This document shows, piece after piece, positions 48,840 to 58,748 of a stretch of 64,000 bases of DNA (position 1 is the stretch's first letter; every line of letters begins with the position of its first letter). The stretch comes from Hemerocallis citrina (taxonomy: Eukaryota; Streptophyta; Magnoliopsida; Asparagales; Asphodelaceae), in assembly GCA_017893485.1 (NCBI GenBank), contig CM030358.1:250746728-250810727 (forward strand), read 5' to 3'. The notes below the pieces were generated by a model, which was not told where the DNA came from, ran no database searches, and was given only the letters and a program-made list of their open reading frames with translations. Both the position numbers and the translations under genes were made by a program.

Positions 48840-49425
48840 TTATCCGAACTGTCCTTTGCTGGCTTCTTGTTGTGCTGTAATCGCGCTAGCTAGGGTAGGC
48901 TCGTAATGAACCGCGAGGCGAGTGTTTGCTTCATCGAGCATCTTGGCCTCGAAACTCACACTTTTGCCGCGGTTTTGAATCTTGCTCGGTGCCTTCAGGT
49001 GCGGCTTGGTGCAGCAGCTAAGGTACAGCTGTTTCGAAGCTGCGGCCGCGCAGCCTGATTAGGAGTGCGGGCCCTTGGCCGTCCGAGCATCGTTCTGAAA
49101 AGACGGGACCAGTTCCCTAACAGCATTAATGGTGCTCCGAGATCTGTGGGGGCGTTCCACCTTCCCAAGGGCGTTGAGAGTGGTGCTCTTTAATTAATAC
49201 GCGACTCTTCAGTTCCTAGGCGTGACTGTTGGACTCACGAGGGTCATAATGACAAGTCTCATGGGGGAAGGCTATAAGTACCACACCCCCTTGCAGTTTG
49301 TCATTGCAGTCTTGAACTTTAGTGGCATCGATGGTGTCTGCCCTTGGGCGGATGCCAACCTTGAAAAATTTTGATCTCGAGAGGTTCGGAGGGGTGGTCA
49401 CCCTTCTGCCTTGTTCTTCTCCCGT
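48840..49425. other. Tat-like element spacer, no convincing gene
   Basis: GC-richer DNA with a TATA-like CTATAAGTACC at 49270 followed by short frames (49322-49564). I see no protein family in them. Confidence 0.4.
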
Positions 49426-49429
49426 TCCT

Positions 49430-49800
49430 GACGGTAACAATGTGGATGTCAGGGGCGGGGGAGGACAAGGTAGAAGAGTTGGCGACCGTAGTCCGGACCC
49501 GAGGGAAAGGCTCTTCAGGAGGATGGGTTGCCGTTCTTCAACCGTGATCTTCTCCCGATTCTGACGGCTTCGATGTGGGGGTCAGGATCGGGGGAGATCA
49601 CGGTAGAAGAGGTGGTGACCGAAGTCCGAAACCTTGAAGGGAGGTCGCTTCGGGAGGACGGGTGGTCGCTCTTCCACCATGATCTTCTCCTGACTCTGAC
49701 GGCTCTGATGTGGGTGTCAGGGTCAGGGGAGATCATGGTGGATGAGGTGATGACCAAAGTTCGGAACCGAGGGGAAAGTCCCCTAAATCTTAACTCAAAC
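49430..49800 (+). repeat. Tandem repeat, about 134 bp, three units
   Basis: Units begin GACGGTAACAATGTGG (49430), GACGGCTTCGATGTGG (49563) and GACGGCTCTGATGTGG (49698). Each continues with a GTCAGG...GGGGGAGATCA-like and AAGAGGTGGTGACCG-like text. The units differ by several bases. Confidence 0.9.
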
Positions 49801-50138
49801 TCTTTCGAGGCTCGGCTAGATACTTGCTCGGCACGGGTCGGCTACGCTTTCGTAGCTCGGTAACCGGAGTGATTTTTGCTGAAGGTTGGGTCTGGTTGCC
49901 TGTCGCTCGGCATTTGGGGCCGAGCGAAGTGAGCTGATCAGAGCCGTCGGATGGTGGCACGAATCTTGAGGCGGGTCCAGTTCCCAAGAAAATGTTATCT
50001 TGTCGTTTTGTGGACACGTGGCTTGATCAGATCCGTTCATCACACTCTAGCACACATTTTGAGACGATCTGACGGTGGTTTTGCCTCGAAAGGTTTTTTC
50101 GCTATATACGAGGGTCGGTACCTCGTCCGCTCGGCTCG

Positions 50139-50790
50139 ATGGTCGTGGGGGCAGTTCGGAATGGCCATCTACCCCCGGCCGGCTTGAGGACGAGCCGGTG
50201 ATGTAAAGTCGAGCCATAGGACCCCGACCATCGTTAGGTTAGTTTGATGGCTGTGGGAGCAATTCGGAATGGCGAGCTACTCCTAGCTCGCTTAGAAGCG
50301 AACTTGCAAAGTAGCATCGAGCCAAGTGTTGGACTCCGAACCATCGTTAGATTAGTTCAACGGTTGTGGGAGCAATTCCGAATGGCGAACTACTTCTAGC
50401 TCGCTTAGGAGCGAACTTGCGAAGTAGAATCGAGCCAAGTGTTGGACTCCGAAACATTCAACGGCTGTAGGAGCAATTCCGAACGGCGATCTACTTCTGG
50501 CTCGCCTACGGACGAGCCGAGGAAGTAAAGTCGAGCCGAGTGTTGGACTCCGAGCCATCGTTAGATTAGTTCAAGGGTTGTGGGAGCAATTTCGAATGGC
50601 GAACTACTTCTAGCTCGCTTAGGAGCAAACTTGCGAAGTAGAGTCGAGCCAAGTGTTGGACTCCGAACCATTCAACGGCTGTGGGAGCAATTCCGAACGA
50701 CGATCTACTTCTGGCTCGCCTATGGGCGAGCCGGGGAAGTAAAGTCGAGCCGAGTGTTGGACTCCGAACCATCGTTAGATTGAAGAGTTA
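50139..50790 (+). repeat. Dimeric tandem array (113 + 101 bp monomers)
   Basis: Monomer starts GGYTGTGGGAGCAATT lie at 50249, 50362, 50463, 50576 and 50677, with an earlier divergent one near 50139. Steps are about 110, 113, 101, 113 and 101. Alternate monomers match best: 50362 with 50576, and 50463 with 50677. The basic unit is therefore a roughly 214-bp dimer. Monomers end GTTGGACTCCGAACCATCG or a shorter form lacking CGTTAGATTAGT. Confidence 0.92.
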
Positions 50791-50948
50791 AAGCAGAGAG
50801 ATGTAACAGTAGCAAAAATATGAAAAAACTTTATTTATTAATATCCAATGATCGGCTGCTTCTAAAGTTGCTAGCCGTTATTACAATGAAAAATAAAAGA
50901 AAATTACTACAAGTAACAGGAAAGGAACGGTTCGACATCTCGAATTAC

Positions 50949-52060
50949 TTAGAGAGGCGTTGTTGCTCTCTCTTGGTATTTTAAGAGATGGTCGGCATTC
51001 CAAGTCCTGGGAATCTCCCTGCCTTCGAGATCTTCTAGTCTGTATGTGCCGGGGCGGATTTCTTTAGAAATCTTGTAAGGTCCCTCCCAGTTCGGGGCCA
51101 ATTTGCTTTTCTGACCAGGGAACGAAATGGCCAACTTGCGGAGGACCAGGTCCCCTTCTTTGAGGTTCGTTGGGCGGACTCTTTTGTTGTACGCTAGCTC
51201 GATCCTTCTTCGGTAAGTTTGCTGGCGTATGGCAGCTCTCTCTCGGATTTTGTCTATCAGATCTAGACTAGCTCTGAGCTCCCTAGCGTTCTGCTCTTCT
51301 TCATAGGCTATCAGACGAGGAGAGGGTAACCCGACTTCTAGGGGGATGATGGCCTCGGACCCGTAGGTGAGATTGAATGGGCTCTCGCCTGTTGGGGTCC
51401 GCTTCGTGGTGCGGTAATTCCAGAGCACGTTGGGCAGCTGATCGACCCACAAGCCTTTGGAACACTTGTCTAACCTCTTCTTAATGCCTGAAAGGACCTG
51501 TCGGTTGGCATTTTCGGCCTGGCCATTTGACTGAGGATGGGAGACTGAGGAGAACCGGTGTTGTATGGCGAGGTCTTCATATAAAGCTCGGAAGGCAGCC
51601 CCCGTGAATTGCGTTCCGTTGTCCGTAATCAGGACCCTGGGGACGCCGAATCTGCAGATCACGCTCTTCCAGAAGAATTGAACGACCTTGTTTTCGGTGA
51701 TCGTGGCCAGGGGCTCGGCTTCTATCCATTTCGAGAAGTAGTCGACTGCCATGACTAGGAACTTAAGCTGTCCGGGGGCTGGCGGAAACGGCCCTAGTAA
51801 ATCCATCCCCCACATTGCGAAGGGGATCAGACTTGATAGGGAGGCGAGTGGCGCTTGTGGAAGGCGTCAGATGTCGGAGTACTTCAAACAGGAGCTGCAT
51901 TGCCGAACGTGTCGTTCGACGTCCCGTAGGAGAGTGGGCCAGAAATACCCGTAGTTCAACACTTTGCGCGCCAGGGCTTTGGAGCCAGAATGGGCCCCGC
52001 CGATGCCTTCATGAAGTTCTTGCAGGGCTTAGTCTGCTTGCCCGGGGGAGAGGCACCGCA
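50949..52060 (-). pseudogene. Tat-like integrase
   Basis: The minus strand has the H2C2 zinc finger upstream (LHEGIGGAHSG, CSSCLKY; about 52020-51880, partly out of frame). A 288-codon frame (51815-50949) carries the catalytic core: MWGMDLLGPFPPAPGQ (first Asp), LITDNGTQFTG (second Asp) and HPQSNGQAENANRQ (Glu). The C-terminal part is typical (GDLVLRKLAISFPGQKSKLA, NWEGPYKISKE, TYRLEDLEGREIPRTWN). The core residues are intact. A stop and shift separate it from RNase H (about 52030) and from the zinc finger (about 51850). Integrase inserts the cDNA into chromosomes. Confidence 0.93.
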
Positions 52061-53336
52061 GGTAGGGCCGACCGTCCACCTGGGTGAAGGAGCGTTTATA
52101 TAGGATGCCTCCGATCAGTGTGTAACGCTCGGCTTGGGTTCTAACTCTTCGTGCTTCCTTGGGATCCTCGGGGAGGAGTCCGTCCCTTAAAAATTCGACG
52201 AGGGGTTTCATCCAATTGTCTTCGAGGAGGACAGGCAATGTTTCAACGGAGTCAAGTGTATCGTCCTCTATGCTCGGCTTCAGGAGGACTTCTTTCAAAA
52301 CAGTCTGTTCGAGGCCTTGAAGGGAAGAGGAGGCTAATTTGGATAGGGCGTCGGCCTGAGCATTTTCTTCTCGGGGGATCCTTTGGATGAGGGCCTCTTC
52401 GAACAGCGCCATAAGGCTTTTGACTTTAGCCAAGTATTTAACCATCCTGTCATCACGTGCTTCATATTCGCCGAGGACCTGATTGATGACTAGCTGGGAG
52501 TCGCTAAAGATTCGGAGGAGTTGCGCCCCTGCATTTCGGGCCATTCTAAGGCCGGCTATGAGTGCCTCGTATTCAGCTTCATTGTTCGAGGCTTTGAAGT
52601 TTATACGGAGGGAGTATTGGAGGATAAAGTCGTCTGGGCCTGCCAGGATGACCCCTGCCCTGCTTCCCTCATTGCAAGAGGACCCATCAACGTAAACCGA
52701 CCAGACGGGTGGTCCCTTCACTGTTTGGCTGGACTCGGGGATAGTACTCTCAACTATGAATTCGGCTAGCGCCTGAGCCTTGATCGCGGTCCGAGGCTGA
52801 TAGGTTATATCATGTTGGCTCAGCTCGATCGACCATTTCATAAGGCGACCCGAAGTCTCCGGCTTATGGAGGACCTGCTTCAGCGGCTGGTCGGTAAGAA
52901 CGACCACCGAATGTGACTGAAAGTACGGGAGAAGCTTTCTCGCGGCCATTACCAGGGCATAAGCCATCTTTTCTATCTTCGGGTATCGGAGCTCGGCGTC
53001 CCGGAGCACTTTGCTGACGTAGTAAATGGGCTTCTGAGCCCGGTCTTCTTCCCTCACTAAAACTGCACTGAGGGTCTGCTCGGAGGCTGCCAGGTAGAGG
53101 CAGAGGGGTTCACCAGGGATCGGCTTGCTAAGGAGAGGGGGATTGACGAGGTAAGCCTTGAGCTGGTCGAAGGACTCCTGTTGTTGCTGTCCCCATTCGA
53201 ATCCTTTAGCCCCCCTGAGGGCCTTGAAGAAAGGGAGGCATTTTTCCCCGGACTTTGAAAGAAAGGGCCCTATGGCGGCGAGGCGGCCTGTTAATCTCTG
53301 AACTTCTTTAACATTTCTAGGAGGGGCCATGTCCAA
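52029..53336 (-). pseudogene. Tat-like RT thumb and RNase H
   Basis: The 435-codon frame opens with MAPPRNVKEVQRLTGRLA (end of RT), continues through the RNase H of the RT (YYVSKVLRDAELRYPKIEK, LTDQPLKQVLHKPETSGR), then the second, archaeal-type RNase H: WSVYVDGSSCNEGSRAG (Asp), NNEAEYEALIAGL (Glu), LRIFSDSQLV (Asp) and ENAQADALSKLA (Asp). All four active-site acidic residues are present. It ends at a stop (52029) just before the integrase zinc finger; in relatives the polyprotein continues here. The dual RNase H is a known Tat-lineage trait. Confidence 0.9.
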
Positions 53337-53339
53337 TAT

Positions 53340-54060
53340 TGCCTTTATCTTCTACGGGTTTGCTTCAATTCCTCGTTGGCTAACCATGAAGCCGAGGAAC
53401 TTCCCTGATGAGACGCCGAACGCACACTTGTTCGGGTTGAGTCTCATATTGTGCTTTCTCAAACATCAAATGCTTCTTGGAGGTCGGTCACATGATCAAC
53501 GCCTTGGATGCTTTTTACAAGCATGTCGTCAACGTACACTTCCATGTTCCGGCCGATCTGGGCCTGGAAAACCTTGTTGACGAGGTGTTGGTATGTTGCA
53601 CCTGCATTCTTGAGGCCGAACGGCATGACTCTGTAGCAATAGAGGCCTTGGTCGGTCACAAACAACGTCTTCGGGATATCCGGGGGGAACATCCGGATCT
53701 GATTGTAGCTTGAAAAGGCGTCCATGAAGCTGAGGAGCTCATGTCCCGAAGTTGCATCGATCAGGGTGTCAATGCTCGGAAGAGGGAATGGGTCCTTGGG
53801 GCAAGCTTTGTTGAGGTCGGTGAAATCAATACAAATCCTTTAAGTCCTATTGGACTTCTTCACCATTACTACACTCGATAACCACTCAGGATAGTTCACC
53901 TCCTGTATGAACCGGGCCTTCAAGAGCTTGTCTACCTCCTCTTTAACAGTGAGCTGATGCTCGGGGGCGAACTTGCGCCTCTTCTGCTGAACCGGTTTGG
54001 ACCCCGAATCAACGCTTAGGTGGTGGACTAAGAGCTCTTCAGAGATACCAGGCATATCTG
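53340..54060 (-). pseudogene. Tat-like reverse transcriptase core
   Basis: Fragments in order: LLKARFIQEVNYPEWLSSVV, MVKKSNRT then a stop (53840) where relatives have 'NGKWRxCxDF', RICIDFTDLNKACPKD, MDAFSSYNQIRMFPPD, YRVMPFGLKNAGATYQ and the catalytic box YVDDMLVKS (frame 53725-53459). A stop and frameshift follow near 53455, and a further stop near 53350 precedes the RNase H frame. At least three lesions lie within RT, so no active enzyme can come from this copy. Confidence 0.9.
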
Positions 54061-55190
54061 CAGCTGACCAAGCGAAGAGGTCTTGATTCCTTCGGATGCA
54101 TTGTACAATGTCTGAGTATAGGGCGGACGGGAGGGTCTTGCTGACAAAGAACTTTCGGGCCGGCTCCTGCTCAGAGAAGAGCACTTCCTCCAATTCGTCC
54201 ACCGGCTTGGACGTTGGTCGAGCAACATCTTGGGGGATTTCCAGAGTTTCTAAGGAGAGGACGGGTCCGAGGGTAGAGGTCATATAGCACTTGCGGGCCT
54301 GCTCCTGATTGCCCCTTACTTCTCTTACTCCAGCCCGAGTGGGAAATTTCATTTTGAGATGGTAGGCAGAAAGGACCGCTTCAAGGGCAGCCAGGCCGGG
54401 CCGACCCAAAATGACATTATAGGATGCTGGGACATCTACGACCATGAAGTCCATCGACTCCGTTCGGGTAGTAGGAGTTTTGCCAGCGGTTACGTCGAGG
54501 GTAATTACCCCTTCAATAGTCACTGGCACTCCCGTGAACCCATGGAGCGTGTAGCCGGCGGGCTTGAGTCTGTCTCGGGAGAGCTTGAGGCCGTTAAAAG
54601 TGGCGAGGAAGAGGATGTTGACGGAGCTGCCGTTGTTTACTAAGATCCTCTCCACTTTGAAGTTCGCCATGTAGAGACTGATGACGAGTGCGTCACAATG
54701 AGGGGTGCAGACACCTTCAAGATCTTCGTCGGAGAATGTGACGGGCACTCCGAGGCCTTTGGGAGGAGGGGTGGTTCGGACCGAGTTGACTTCTCTTATA
54801 AATGCCTTCCGAGAGGAGTTCGAGGAGCCCCCCATTGGGCCCCCATGAATGAGGTGGAGGACTCGCTCTTCCTCAAAGTCAGGCGTCTCTTCTCGTTCCG
54901 GACGCTTGTTAGCCCCCCGAGGCGGGGGAGGAAGTTCGGCTCGGTCATTTCTTACAAACCTGGTCAGCTGTCCCCTCTGGATAAGGGCTTCTATCTCGTT
55001 CTTTAAGGCGCGACAATCGTTGGTGTCATGCCCGTGGTCCCGGTGATAATGGCACCATTTTTCTTTGTCTCTCCTCTTGGCGGGGGTATTCATCCTCGGA
55101 GCAGGAGGTATTATCCCTTCCTTTTCGACTTCCATGAGAATGGTTGAGACATTAGTGGTGAGGGGAGTGAACTTCTCGAATCTGAGGGGA
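54060..55190 (-). pseudogene. Tat-like nucleocapsid knuckle and aspartic protease
   Basis: Frame 55135-53840 begins with the last part of gag, including the zinc-binding CHYHRDHGHDTNDC, followed by a linker. The retropepsin region reads FKVERILVNNGSSVNILFLA; relatives have an Asp in the VDxGSS position, so the catalytic Asp appears replaced by Asn. The typical flap/hydrophobic parts YTLHGFTGVPVTIEG and YNVILGRPGLAALEAV are intact. The frame runs on into RT before a stop at 53840. Confidence 0.85.
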
Positions 55191-56679
55191 GGTCGGCGCT
55201 GGCCGGCATTATCCTTCTGGAGCTTTTAGCTCCTTCCTCTTCTGTTCCCTTTCTCTTCAACCCGGAGGAAGACCCCTCCCAGTTGGGTCGATGCTCGGCC
55301 TCTTCGGCCCAGATGTACTTTTCACTGCGAAGGAGGAGGTCGGAAAAGTTCTGTGGAGGCTTCTTTGCGAGGGAGGAGCGGAGGTTAGAATTGAGGACAT
55401 TAGATTGAAATGCTGCCGCAGCGACCGACTGGTCGAGGGATGCTATGGACCTGGCTTCAGCTGTGAACCTCTTCACATAGTCTCTCAATTTCTCCCCCTT
55501 CTTCTGGTGGAGGTGCAATAGTGAGATGCTGGTCTTCTCAGCTCTACGGCTGCTTACGAAATGGGTGACGAAGAGTGTCTCGAACTGCTCGAAGGAGAAT
55601 ATTGAGGAGGGGGCGAGGCGAGAGTACCACTCTCGTACTGGGCCCTTGAGAGTTGCAGGGAAGGTTTTGCAGAGGAGGGCATCAGAAGCTTGATGGAGGA
55701 GCATCAGGGTCTTAAAGCTTTCGATGTGATCAACAGGGTCGGTCTCCCCGGTGTAAGTCTCGAACTGGGGAGGTTTGAAGCCGAACGACACTGGTGCATT
55801 CACTATGGTTCGGGAGAAAGGGGGTCGGCTAGGACGTCGGGTCCTTCCCCTAAGCTCCTCTTCTCGGTCTATTTGACCCAGGCGCCTCTCTACTTCATGA
55901 AGACGGCGGTACATGGTGTCATCCCTGCGACGGTAATCAGCCGAGCCCCTAGACTCGTCTTCGTATGAGGGAGAGCGAGGGCTACGGTGATGGTAACTTC
56001 AGGAGCGATGAGGACTTGTGGTACGCCGGGAGTTGGTAGGAGCAGGACGAGGAGATGGGGACCGTCGGCGAGGGCTGCGGACCGGGGGAGGAGATGGAAT
56101 CTTGGGCGCGTTGGTGTTGGGACGGAGATTGAGAGCTTGTAGGACGGTCGCTTGGAACTGCTGGAACTCGGCACGTGTGATGGGTGCCTCATTGTTCCTG
56201 GACTGTTGCCGACCTGCAGGGGAGTGCGGCCTTCTTCGGTAGTGCTCGGGGGATTCTTTCTGACCCCTTCGGTTAGGTGACCTTCTATATTCCCGGTGGC
56301 GAGGAGACCGCTCGTCCGGACAGTGTTGGCGGGAGGTTCCCTCTCGGGCCCGCTTTTCATCCAGATGGCGGCGGAGGTCATCATCTTTCTAGCGGTTGAG
56401 GACGGTATTATGGCGACTAGAGGCTCGGGGATGATGGGAGGCCATAGAGTCCGTAGAGCCGTTGTGGATGGAGACGTGTTCTTGGTGAAGAGGCTGTTTT
56501 TGAGGGTTAGGACCCTTTGGAGGTGGCTGATTTGGAGGAGGAAGATCCTGTTGGAGCGGGTCTTCCGCTGGAGGAGGAAGTTGCCCTTGCTGTTGGGTAG
56601 GCTGGATGGGAACTTCTTGCTGCTGATCGGGGTTGGGTCCTCTGTTAGACCCTCTTGATCTGACTTTCCTAGGAGGCAT
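55190..56679 (-). pseudogene. Tat-like gag
   Basis: The start is ATG at 56679 (MPPRKVRSRGSNRG), with a Pro/Gln-rich then Arg/Ser/His-rich N-terminal region, and then the retrotransposon gag domain (55840-55400: FKPPQFETYTGETDPVDHIE, LKGPVREWYSRLAPSSIFSF, LHLHQKKGEKLRDYVKRFT). In-frame stops lie at 56389 (TAG) and near 55997 (TGA, probably from CGA). A frameshift near 55200 separates gag from the zinc knuckle, which relatives encode in one frame. Gag would build the virus-like particle that packages the RNA. Confidence 0.88.
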
Positions 56680-56730
56680 GGCTGGAGAAGATCTGTTGAC
56701 CGGGAAGAGGAGAGGTTTCTATTCGTTAGC

Positions 56731-56748
56731 TTCCCACAGACGGCGCCA
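56731..56748 (-). promoter_or_regulatory. Tat-like primer binding site
   Basis: The minus strand reads TGGCGCCGTCTGTGGGAA, three bases inside the 5' LTR. The first eight bases fit tRNAs ending CGGCGCCA (such as tRNA-Asp), but the rest does not, so the primer tRNA is uncertain. Confidence 0.7.
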
Positions 56749-56751
56749 ATC

Positions 56752-57346
56752 TGTTGCCGCTAATTTCGGTGTGGGGACAAACAGATAGTATTTGTGAGTT
56801 CTTAGGGAAACTGAATAGTAAACCTGTATACCTGTTCCGTCGGGGTTTGACCGTTGCTCCCGCCGTACACCTGCAAAAAAGTGCGAGACACCGGGGTTGT
56901 TCCCGGCGACGCACCCTCCGACACTCAAGTCAGTAATCAGAGAGATTATGAAAGAGCGCAAAAACTGGAGAAAGATTGATTACCTCTTAATGGAGATGGA
57001 TGGGGGGTATTTATAGGCGTCTTAGGGAACAGATTAGGCATGTAATTCCTGTGTATAGATAAGGAATGTAATCCCTAATCCCCAGTGAAAGGATAGATAT
57101 GAATCAGGGCCGTTGATTAATATTAATCAGAAACCCTAATTCTATCCTGCTGGACCGGGTTTGTTGCGGGTTGAAACCCGCACCCAGTCGTGGTGGATCC
57201 GTTCGCGGGTTATTGGATCTGTGAGAAGGAGACCCAGTACCTGCTTCAGACCCGTTTGTAGGTGAAATTACTGTTTTACCCCTGGGCTTCAGGATTCGTG
57301 TCCAATTTGGACGGTCTCGATTAAACCCATATTTTTAGCCACATCA
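56752..57346 (-). repeat. Tat-like 5' LTR
   Basis: 595 bp, ending exactly at CCACATCA on the plus strand. It is nearly identical to 43074-43662, including a short TCGGGG insertion relative to it near 56840. Confidence 0.92.
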
Positions 57347-57499
57347 AAACTCAAAGCGAAATTTTTTGATTTCTCCTTTGTACGAAGCAAAACTTACTCC
57401 AATCAGAATGGATTCAATGCCCACCTTTAACCATGTACAATTGCACATAAGGAATTAAAATAGGCCATCTAAATTTACTAATCACCATGCACGCCAATG
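57347..57499. other. MULE internal sequence right of the Tat-like element
   Basis: Unique AT-rich text between the Tat LTR and the right MULE inverted repeat. It does not continue the LTR of element D, which should be found here if the Tat insertion were simple. Confidence 0.7.
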
Positions 57500-58314
57500 A
57501 AAAAAAAATGTTGAGAAGATTATTTTTTTTTTCTTCGAAGTTTTCATAATAGGATCATCCAAAAATTGATTCAAAAGTTGAGTGAACAGTAAAACAAAAT
57601 TTGAGAAATACATGCATACTTCCCCTATACTCTCTAGTGAATAAAAGAACCCAAACCATGGTTATGTAAATTAATAAAATCAAACCTGTACCCAAACCAT
57701 GGTTATATAAATTAATAAAATCAAACTTGTACTCTAGCAATGTATACAATCATCACTATATATGTTTGTCATCTAGTACTATTAAATCTTGTCTCTATAC
57801 TACTTATGTTTGTCATCTAGCGATGTATAAAATAATCAAGCACCTGATTACTGAGTTTGGGTTTGGGCTCTTTCAACAAAATCAGGTTTGAGGGGGGAAG
57901 TCAACAAAACCATATTTCGGTTTGGGTCTTTCAATCTCCTCATAAAATCAAATCAATAACATAAAAACCTGAGTAGGACGACGACGGCTGGGCGGACGAC
58001 GCGGCGACGGCGGCTGTGCTGGGTGGCGGCAGAGAGGCGACGAGGCTGATCCAATGAGATGGACCTTGTTCTTAGAGTTAGGGAATCAACAGTAATAAAA
58101 TCTGGTTAGGGAATCACTAGATTCATTAGTCCAGGAATTCAAATGTGATTGGTTTTTTTTTGGGTTTTTTTAAACAAATATGTAGAAAAAAAACCCGGTT
58201 CTCAATTAATTAATCCAAATAAATAAGAGCCACTCATTTCAATTCTCTCATATCTAATGGTCATAATTGATGTATCTCATTATCTCATTTTAAGATGTAT
58301 CTCATTGGATCACT
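57500..58314 (-). repeat. MULE right terminal inverted repeat
   Basis: Reverse complement of 33052-33860 with a few percent divergence and small indels. The outer end is CATTGGATCACT (58314), followed by (TC)n(TA)n. Confidence 0.9.
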
Positions 58315-58317
58315 CCC

Positions 58318-58379
<62 letters not shown>

Positions 58380-58736
58380 AGAAGTAGGATATATATAAAT
58401 AAATATAGAGTAGGAGTATAGGGGGGAGTATTTAACACCGAAAAAAGAGTTGGGGTTGAGGGGTTGCTATTAGATTAGAGAATTAGATCAGGATTAGGAT
58501 TAGAATTAGGATAAAGATTAGGATTAGAATTAGGATAAGGATTAATCAGGGTTTAAATTTAAACTCCATTGGAAAAATTCATATAAATTTAAAATGGATC
58601 GGAAAAATATTTGAGTTCTAATAAGAATGAAATAATGCTCGATAAAGAGTCCAAAGAGAAACAAAGAAATAAAAATTGATTGATAATACAAAATTTATAC
58701 GTAATAAAATATGTACAACTGGGATAGGGGGTTACA
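58315..58736 (-). repeat. Remaining 5' end of solo LTR C with GGATTA-rich repeats
   Basis: Holds (TC)n(TA)n to 58376, then a degenerate GGATTAGAATTAGGATAA minisatellite (58487-58550), and ends GGGGGTTACA at 58736 next to CTCCC. The repeats are not plant telomere units (TTTAGGG). Confidence 0.8.
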
Positions 58737-58748
58737 CTCCCCTGCGGT

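Larger units (their letters stand above)
43074..57346 (-). mobile_element. Tat-like Ty3/gypsy retrotransposon with antisense genes
   Basis: LTRs are 43074-43662 and 56752-57346 (TGTTGCCGC...CCACATCA on the plus strand). The primer site is next to the right LTR and the polypurine tract next to the left one, so the element reads leftward. Order on the minus strand: gag, protease, RT, RNase H, integrase (56679 down to 50949). A 7-kb region follows before the 3' LTR, with plus-strand (antisense) spliced ORFs and GC-rich repeats. Extra antisense ORFs there are known for the Tat lineage. The flanks GGGGT and AAACT do not match, so no target duplication remains. Confidence 0.92.
33052..58314 (+). 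mobile_element. Mutator-like element (MULE) with long TIRs and FAR1-type transposase
   Basis: The termini read AGTGATCCAATGAGATAC in opposite orientations at 33052 and 58314. They begin terminal inverted repeats of about 810 bp, and a FAR1/MULE transposase pseudogene lies just inside the left one. The present span of 25 kb is mostly later insertions: the Tekay-like element from 38318 and the Tat-like element to 57346. Own sequence is about 6 kb (33052-38317 and 57347-58314). I cannot find a 9-bp target duplication because both flanks are microsatellite. Confidence 0.8.
30400..58736 (-). mobile_element. Solo LTR C (Tekay-like family), split by the MULE
   Basis: Plus-strand text starts TGTCATGCCCCGCTTCC (30400) and ends GGGGGTTACA (58736). 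The 5-bp duplication is CTCCC at 30395-30399 and 58737-58741. The LTR itself is 30400-33051 plus 58315-58736, about 3.07 kb, with the MULE in between at a TA-rich microsatellite. Removing it together with hAT3 joins the copia RT as MQSSSQ-GRVLLLLYADD. Its start aligns closely with LTR B (CCAGCGAATGATATATG). Short open frames such as 32433-32870 are LTR sequence without protein support. Confidence 0.85.

Noticed and set aside
58487..58550. Possible interstitial telomere repeats
   Set aside because: The repeats are GGATTAGAATTA-like, not TTTAGGG; they are a short minisatellite in LTR C.
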